The notes below the pieces were generated by a model. That model ran no database searches. It was given only the letters and a program-made list of their open reading frames with translations, and was not told the origin of the DNA. The translations under genes were made by a program, and so were the position numbers. This document shows, in pieces, positions 57,139 through 64,000 of a stretch of 64,000 nucleotides of DNA. The DNA is from Marasmius tenuissimus (lineage: Eukaryota > Basidiomycota > Agaricomycetes > Agaricales > Marasmiaceae): assembly GCA_029532415.1 (NCBI GenBank), contig JAQOTA010000027.1, positions 1 to 64,000 on the forward strand, read 5' to 3'. Every line of letters begins with the position of its first letter. Position 1 is the stretch's first letter.

Positions 57139-57492
57139 TATCGCTAATATGCGACGGTCTAGGAGCTGTAGTCAGTGTGTGGTTGCCGCAAAAAAACTTT
57201 CCTCGTACCTATGGGACCGCCTCGCGAATTTGGTGGCGATGTGACAAGGACAAGTTCTGCTTACACGTAGCCGTGGATAACGGTCTCTATCCAGAGATGC
57301 TCGTGATCGATTCGCGTAGCCTTTCCTAGAAAGGTCACTCTGTCGTCAAGTTTGGTTTTCTTGCTTGCTGCATAATTTCCCACGCTAGGTTCTGCCAGTG
57401 ATACTCAAAAATGAATTTGAACCAAACAGGTTGCGTGCACATCTGCGCGTTTTCCCTCCTAACTATTCCTCCCTCAGAAGTCCCTCTCAATC
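57139..57492. other. Divergent intergenic region (coiled-coil gene / HSP70-like gene)
   Basis: About 350 bases with both promoters. A heat-shock-type element (nGAAnnTTCn repeats) was looked for by eye but no clear array was found. Confidence 0.4.
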
Positions 57493-60096
57493 ATGACAGA
57501 AAGGTCTCGACAACCGTATCAAGGAGTTCCAAAACTTGTACTCTCCTTGGACGTGGGCACCACTTTCAGCGGCGTCTCATACTGGCAAGTCTTACATCAC
57601 CTGTGGAGCACCACCTTGACCGTTGACGACGAACTTCAGCTTTTTAGAACCTCAGCAAATACCGAGGTTTGAAACAGTGACTACGTGAGCAATGTTTACT
57701 GCTGTTCCACTGAAGTTTAGCGCTCAACATTCCCGGAAGGTTCCCTGAACAAGGATCCGGTTCTGCAAGAGTAAGGACCATACTTGTGTACGGATCGGGC
57801 GGCGACTTCGTGGCGGCAGGCCAGCAGGCAGTTTTGGCGGCCAATGACCCCACTCAAAACAAAAACCTGACTACACGAGAATGGTGAGGCTGGTGAAACT
57901 TGCTTGAAGGTGTCTCGATCCACACATACGAACCTCCGTTTCTTAGGTTTAAACTCAAGTTATTCAAGAAAGATACGCTACCACACGAGGCTTTGCCAGT
58001 CCTCAGCCAGGAGGACAATATACCGTTGGTCACAATCTTTTCGGACTTTCTCCGCTACTTGTTTGGCGCCGCTAGAAATCATGTCAAAGCCTCCAAGCCG
58101 GAAGGTGAAAACCGATGGAACGAGTTGCAGGAGACCGCTGAGATCATCCTTCCACACCCCAATGGCTGGGATGGCCCCGAACAGTCAGTTCTCAGGCGTG
58201 CGGCCATCGATGCGGGTCTTATCCCTGACACACGGGAAGGTCATGAGAGGCTTCATTTCGTGACCGAAGGGGAGGCCTCTTTGCACTATTGTATCTCAAA
58301 CGGCTTATCAACATATGTGAGTGACTCTCTTTTTAGTACTATGGGTTTCAGACAAATATTGAAGGCTTTGACGGTATCTGCTGATAGCTGGAGAAGGGAG
58401 CGATCGTCATCGATGCTGGGGGTGGAACTATTGACATAAGTACTTACGCTGCGGAAAGGATAGCTGGAGCTCCGTTTTCGGTGAAAGCCGACGAGATCTA
58501 TCCCCCAACATGTGCGTTGAAGTCCCAATACCCGCCGTTGCAGAGTACACTAAGTAGAGTGTCCGTTTCATGCAGGTGAGCTTCTAGGATCCGCTTTCAT
58601 CACCCACGCCTTTCGGAAACACTTTCAGAGTCAGTAGCAGGGCAAAATCTTACTTTCGTGCCCGTTCTCATCTCATCCACAGAACAAATGGAAGGTTCTC
58701 GATATATCGACTATCTTGATCACACCGTTGAACTCTTCAACGACACTACCAAAAAGCACTTTCGGGGCCCTGCCAAAGACATGTATCAAATTTTGTGGGA
58801 TTCGTGAGCACGATGAGGCACGAGGAGTGCGCGATGGACAACTGCGTCTGAGAGGGTATAGTACCATTCGAATCCTGTTGCAGCATCGTCAAACGCTGAA
58901 TTCACTTTAGGGAGGATGTTGCCAGCTTTTTCGAGCCATCGGTTGCTTCCGTTGTCAGAAGCGTCGAGACTATACTTGATTCTATCAAGGATGTAGGACT
59001 TCCTGTATGTGTTTCTCTACCACTGCGTAGTACGGCTCTAGCGTCGTCAACCACCTGACAATACTCGAACAGAGGGTGTTTCTGGTAGGAGGGATGGCCA
59101 CTTCCGACTACGTTTTCAACGAACTCGAGAGTCGCTTGAGCCCGGCTGTCAAGGTATTCCGTCCCTTCACGACTCTGTAAGTACAGATGTCTCTGGCGGT
59201 TCCGGCGACCTGATATCATACGATATTATTCAAGTGACAGAACGACTAGCGAAGGGGCAGTTGGCTACTACGTCGATCACATCGTCTCTACGAGGATTTC
59301 AAGATTTACGTATGGCATCAATTGCCATATCGACTTCGACCCAAAAAATTCTCAGCATGTCCTCCGGAAGATGCAGGTAATCAGGAGTGATATTGGGAAG
59401 CTTGAACTGCACGATTCGTTCCATACTATCTTGGAAAGGGTATCCCATGAGTCATCTTTTGAAGAATGTCAACTCATACATTATTTATGGCAGGGCAAGA
59501 GAGTCACTGAAGAAACGGAAATCAGGAAGGACTATTACATCGCCCGCCGCGATTGCGACCACCCCGAACTCAATCACATCGACCAAAAAATCCTCGTGTA
59601 TGAGGGGACAGAGGATGAGCCGCAATGGATAGATGACGGACCAAGTTCGTATCTGGCGCTGTGCTCATTAGGCACACGACAAGCTGCTGACGAGGTGCAT
59701 TACAGGGTCCCAATTCCGGCAAGTTGCCACACTTCGCGCCGATACTGGGCACCTCAAAAGAAGAGGTGGCATCGTCACAGGGCAAACGACGTCGAAAGAG
59801 GTCTTCCTCCGAGTACTGGCAGATAGATTTTGCAATCGTTCTTCTCTTTGGCGGGACTGAACTCAAAGCTCAATTGGCTTGGCAAGAACGGGTGAGTCTC
59901 CCAAAACTTTCTGTGTCACGAGGTGAGCAAAGGATCATCGTGGCTCACGTTTGCCTTGCCCGTCTTGGAACTTCAGGGTCGCGAAGTGAGGTTAGCATCC
60001 AAAGCAATCTTCATGACAGCGGCGCGACTTATCCTCCCGTATAGGTCACCCATCGAGATCATCTATGAGCATGACAATCGGCTAGTCGGGCGTTGA
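57493..60096 (+). CDS. HSPA12-like HSP70 ATPase with two apparent frameshifts (possible pseudogene)
   Basis: Start MTERSRQPYQGVPKLVLSLD, then the ATPase phosphate loop LDVGTTFSGVSYCFLEPQQI, made across a GC-AG intron (57585). Later exons read EWFKLKLFKKDTLPHEALPV, FSDFLRYLFGAARNHVK, ILPHPNGWDGPEQSVLRRAA and FVTEGEASLHYCI. A second nucleotide motif is IVIDAGGGTIDISTYAAE, followed by CPFHAGELLGSAFITHAFRK, VFLVGGMATSDYVFNELESR and TSEGAVGYYVDHIVSTRISR, ending SPIEIIYEHDNRLVGR. This order is typical of mushroom HSPA12-type HSP70 proteins. The frame is lost at about 58785: family-like THAFRKHFQ..LFNDTTKKHFRGPAKDMY meets IKFCGIREHDEA only if two bases are missing there, and a TGA follows at 58805-58807. 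A second break occurs at the AAAA run at 59756-59759: LRADTGHLK joins EEVASSQGKRRK only if one A is extra. So it may be a decayed copy, or sequence errors may explain the breaks. Confidence 0.75.
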
Positions 60097-61001
60097 AATT
60101 GAGGTTGGTTCGACCTTGGATCATAGCTTTTGTTTGGATAACTTATATGATATGTACTACATTACTGAGTTGATGTATTGTCTGTGCATTTAGTCGACAT
60201 GTGTATCGACGGCTATCCGATTGTCTGTAACTACTACTAGCAGGGCAAACTTAGTATTTCTCACTCTAAGTTGCGCGGCGAGTTCAGTCAACCCAATTGT
60301 CCAATGTCAACGTCATACATGGTGGCAATTCCAACATCTCCAGCACACCACCGCTGCAGGCACGCTTCGTGGATGTATACCTACTTGGGCAGTACAGTTT
60401 CGTCGAGATACAGACAGACGGCGGAAATAAACGAAGCTATCGCGACATGGATAGTAGGTAAGTAGTGAAGATACGAGTATAGCATCTGGTACATGTACGG
60501 TATAATAGCGAATAAGGCGGATCTGAGCGTATAAGCTAGGATGTCCACGTCCATTCACTGTCCAGCCCCGATAATAGTTGTCCGATCGGGCGATTTAACG
60601 GTACAAGTCCAATAAAGGAGTCGTGCGGTCGTATGTGTGACAGAAGGATTAGAATAAGGGTGGTGAAAATCAAACAAGAAAGACGTCGGTCTTGGATGAG
60701 TCGGGTTGAGATCGAGGGGGTGGCGGAATGGGATGGAGATAGGGGAGAAACGTAGATGGGAAACACTCTTTGAAATAGAGGTCGTCACCACAATCAAACG
60801 ACGCGAAAGAGAAGAAAACGTAGGCAAGCAGTTGTACAGTTGACTTGGGGTTGCAACGACGGTGGAAAAGATAGCGAATTAAAGGGGGTTTGAGCCACTG
60901 TAAGGAAGACAAACAAGAGAAGAAGTCGAATGACATAGTTGTGAATAAGAAACGAGAAAAGATTTCTAAAAGTACATTTGGCAGCGGCAGGGTGGGTATC
61001 A
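60097..61001. other. Convergent 3' intergenic region
   Basis: About 900 bases between the HSP70-like gene and the YTH gene's 3' end. Frames on the minus strand (60536-61123) are low in complexity and overlap the YTH tail. No gene recognised. Confidence 0.45.
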
Positions 61002-63609
61002 TTAGAAACCAGAGTATCCCTGCTGGCCGCCTTGCTGCTGTTGTTGTTGTCCTTGCTGGCCTTGATTTCCCGCGGGGTTTCGCATGACGCTCTGTTGCAT
61101 GGCGTATTGTCCTCCCATACCACCCATGTTGCCCATGCCCATCATACTCATCATCTGCATCTGCATCAAGGGTGTCATCTGGGGCATCTGATACGCAAGT
61201 AGGTTGGGGTTGGGGAAGACATTCTGAGGTTGGGGCGATTGATTGGCAGAGTTACCGCCTTGTTGTTGGACGGGGGACATGTGTTGTAGCTGAGGAGAGA
61301 ATGAACCGGTCGGCGACGAAGCACCCGACTGAGCCTGTTGCTTTTGCATGGATTGAAGCTGCGGGTTATGTCAGCCACGTTTGAAGGTAAGTGCAGCAAC
61401 GTGAGACTCGCCTCATAGAAAGCAAAGTCCTGGAGGAGGGAAGTCCGAGCGGGATGGGTGTGGAATATTCTGAGCATCTCTTGTCCAGCATCGGGAAGAA
61501 GCTCCTGCGTATCCCGCGACTGGGTAACTGGCTTCCGCTCTTGCGTATTGCTGTGTAGAGAACTGTGTTATCGGCCTATTTGATGCTCAGAATGATGATA
61601 CGCACTTCAACTTGATGTGTCTCAAATGAACGTTGGGGATATCTCTGACGAAGATCCATCGTACTTTGAACACTCCCTTCCACTTATCGGAGGCCCATAC
61701 GGTACTGCTGCGCGTGTAATCAACAGGCGTCAACATCTCGGCCATCCCGCAGAAGTGACCACTAAGAGGTAACAGATCAGTCTCACGAAGCGGGTGTAGT
61801 TGACCGTGTACTAACCTGGCGTTGACACTGTAAAACAGATATATCGGACCCCTTCCGGCACATTCTTTGAAAGCCTTATCAAGGCGCTTATTGCCTGGGT
61901 CCGTAGAACTCCAGATCTCATACTTCAGTGATTTGTGGACGTCATCCTCCGTGTATGACTTGATCACGAAATATCGAGCCTATTTTGAGGCAGATTAGTA
62001 TGTGTTCATGGAAGAAAACGAAGAAAGGTGACGTTCGCGTTCATGACGTGCAGGAGAAACAATGAACAGAAGACTCACGAAAGGTGGTTTGACATCGAAA
62101 TGCGCGGGATTATAACCTTTGGCAGCGACGAGTGCAGGGACATCAACGGCGTTGTGATTCTGCCCCGGTTCCCCCTCATTGACACCAAGGCCGCCACCCA
62201 CGCCGGCACCTTGCCTCTGCTGGAGATATTGAGCAGGGATGGGTGGGACGTCCGGAATTCGCTCTCCAGTATTCCCAGGTATACCGCCCCCTGTGCTGCT
62301 GCCGGAGGGAGTCTTTTGGTGATACGAGTATTGCATGTTAGGGTTCGAAGACCGTCCCTGCAAGGTCCTTTCTTTGCCATCCCAGGGCCCAGCTTGTAAC
62401 GGAGTTTTGCGACCGTCAAAGTCAGCAGGTTTTCCGCCCCCGTTACCTGTCCCGCTCCCTCTGCCAGGGCCAGGCGCCGCAGGAGCATTGAATCGCGGTG
62501 GATGTGCGCTCTGTCCGTACGTTCCACTGTACGTTGGCCCGGCACCCCCAGCGTTGCTATTGTTGAGCTCGAGTGCTGATAAGGCGCGCTGAACATCATC
62601 GATAGCCGCACCGCCATTGCCACCATTGTTTCCTAGGGCAAACCCCGGTGCACCTGGTGCGCCAGGAGCACCAGGAGTTCGCCAGTCGCCTGCGACACCT
62701 CCTGCCTGCGCATTCCACGGAGAAGATCTCCCGACCGGGCTTGTTGGCCCGCCGTATTGCTCGTATGGATCATAAGGGTCCTCCGCATACGTGTATTCGT
62801 ATTGTTCCTCCTCAGCTGCTGCTGCTGCTGGAGCGTTGTTATCTGCAGCATGAGAGGTATGGTGGCCAGCTGCTTGAAGGGTACCAGACCGCTTGAGACC
62901 GCTGACCAGCTTGTTTCGAGTTTGACCGGCACCCTGCGCACCGTATGTCAAAGAGACATGACGTCGCACGCCGGATGCTGCTTGGGGAGGAGAAGGATCT
63001 TCAGAAGAACCAGCCATGTTAGGGTCTGCTGGCGCTGCTGCCTGTGGTTGCTGTGAAAAAGAACTAGATCAGAATGACTTCGACCTCGATAGAGATAGAG
63101 AACGTACATCGTCGTCGTGAACAGCATAGCCGCCTATCTCCCGTTCCCAATCCTCATCATCTCCATCGTGCCCCGCGATTGCCGTCAAACTATTCATAGT
63201 CTTGGGAGTTAGAGTTCCTGACTTGGTTCCAGAACCTTGAAATGCTGGAGACCATTGTTCAGAAGCAAAAACGTGAGATTGAAAGGGTAGAGCAGAGGCA
63301 GCATCAGTATATCAATAAATCCTTCAACGACAACAGCAACGTACCACGATGGTATCTCGTTGGAAGTGAGCTCTGCCTGTGCAACGAACTTTTCTCTCCC
63401 ACTGCACCCACACCTCCTACCCAATCTTCATCTACCACCTCATCGTCGTTCCAGAGCTCTTGATTTTGAGATTCCTCTGATATAGCGTCTCGTGCGCCCG
63501 ATCTTGCAGACCTCGATGCTGCAGTGATAGTGTGATGTCGCCTCACTCCACCAGAATTAGGAGCAGCCTCTGGTTCAGAAGGTAACTGCTGGTTCGTCTG
63601 AGAGGACAT
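61002..63609 (-). CDS. YTH-domain m6A reader, YTHDF type
   Basis: Start [20 protein letters not shown] at 63609. The N-terminal two-thirds are disordered (Gly/Pro/Asn/Gln-rich; [14 protein letters not shown]; an acidic segment [13 protein letters not shown]). The YTH domain spans roughly 61980-61560: [20 protein letters not shown] with the WSS cage tryptophan, [40 protein letters not shown] and [20 protein letters not shown] (W.G.F.V.W), then RHIKL and [20 protein letters not shown]. These features match the YTHDF class. The C-terminal tail is Gln/Met/Pro-rich with low complexity ([18 protein letters not shown]), ending GYSGF with TAA at 61002-61004. The protein probably binds m6A-modified mRNA in the cytoplasm. 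Several introns inside the YTH domain and a microexon-rich N-terminus. Confidence 0.92.
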
Positions 63610-64000
63610 GAGGGTAAGAACGGAAGAATTTGGTTTTTTTCACAACCAGATGGGCCGCAACGGTGGATCGTGATGTTCAGTTGTTAGGAAAAACTGGTGA
63701 TATCACTGCATCAACACAAGAGGCTGCCGTATGCGGCCCTAAGCGGAGAGGCGGAGCCCATCGTCCGTGACAGCTGCTTTGCTTTGCTCTTCCACGTCGA
63801 GAAATTAGCATCGACGAGTCCGTGTAAAAGATTAAAATTTAGACGGTAAGTTCTCGAACATATTTGGCTTCTATTTCGCTAACAGTGATTCAGTGGGTAC
63901 ATACTGTAGGGCTTACTCACACCCTTGATGATCTTATAACTGGAGATCTCCGACTTGTGGTTGCATTCCGAGAAGGCAAAGTATGCACGAAGAGAAAGTT
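63610..64000. other. Right-hand end, unassigned
   Basis: The YTH promoter lies at the left. A plus-strand frame from about 63914 to the window edge (LTHTLDDLITGDLRLVVAFR) looks coding and is preceded by an AG acceptor-like site at 63910-63912, so it could be an internal exon of a plus-strand gene that continues beyond the window. I found no matching start codon within view, so I do not call it. Confidence 0.35.

Noticed and set aside
58681..58860. A second, continuous reading frame through the HSP70 exon that would avoid the stop
   Set aside because: It would use the wrong phase after the preceding splice junction and produce sequence unlike the family up to the CIKFCGIREHD block.

Overview
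This window is nuclear DNA from a filamentous basidiomycete, most likely an Agaricomycete. The evidence is the gene structure: densely packed protein-coding genes are interrupted by many short introns (about 45-75 bases) with GT..AG borders. The gene set is eukaryotic: checkpoint clamp loader, RNase P subunit, spliceosomal U-snRNP protein, YTH m6A reader, Gtr1/RagA GTPase and a shelterin-like Rap1. There are also fungal-type families (two Zn2Cys6 transcription factors, an SRP40 nucleolar protein, a GPI-anchored serine-rich wall protein) and a HSPA12-like HSP70 of the type expanded in mushrooms. I saw no rRNA, tRNA, CRISPR array or intact mobile element.

Layout. 0-10 kb: the 5' part of a secreted protein gene (minus), RAD17 (minus), a proline/serine-rich conserved fungal protein (minus), a GPI-anchored secreted protein (minus) and POP5 (plus). 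10-22 kb: a PriB-like zinc-cluster regulator (minus), then about 6.6 kb in which I find no convincing gene, then a PPIL1-type cyclophilin (plus). 22-30 kb: an AtuA-domain enzyme-like protein, a CNNM/Mam3 membrane protein and a U1A/U2B'' RRM protein, all minus. 30-41 kb: a chromatin-type Tudor/PWWP-like protein (plus), an MFS transporter (minus), a TilS-like tRNA lysidine synthetase (plus) and a phosphatidylserine decarboxylase (plus). 41-49 kb: two tandem alpha/beta hydrolases (minus), SRP40 (minus), lumazine synthase RIB4 (plus) and a Gtr1 GTPase (plus). 49-64 kb: a Rap1 homologue (minus), a possible microprotein (minus), a second Zn2Cys6 factor (plus), a coiled-coil protein (minus), an HSP70-like gene carrying two apparent frameshifts (plus) and a YTHDF-type m6A reader (minus).

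The genes are mostly unrelated housekeeping loci; I see no biosynthetic cluster, defence island or selfish element. Several functions fall into loose themes: telomere/DNA damage (RAD17, Rap1), RNA processing (POP5, U1A/U2B'', PPIL1, TilS, YTHDF, SRP40) and mitochondria (PSD, TilS). Neighbours are arranged as convergent and divergent pairs. The SRP40/RIB4 pair shares only about 155 bases between start codons.

The most noteworthy observations are: the HSP70-like gene whose family-consistent reading needs two indels; an internally repeated segment inside the phosphatidylserine decarboxylase; the tandem hydrolase pair with shared intron positions; the one-polypeptide AtuA fusion; the BRCT plus Myb Rap1 with a long acidic tail; and a candidate two-intron microprotein gene. 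Exon borders were inferred by eye from splice signals and reading-frame continuity, so the interiors of multi-exon genes are approximate.
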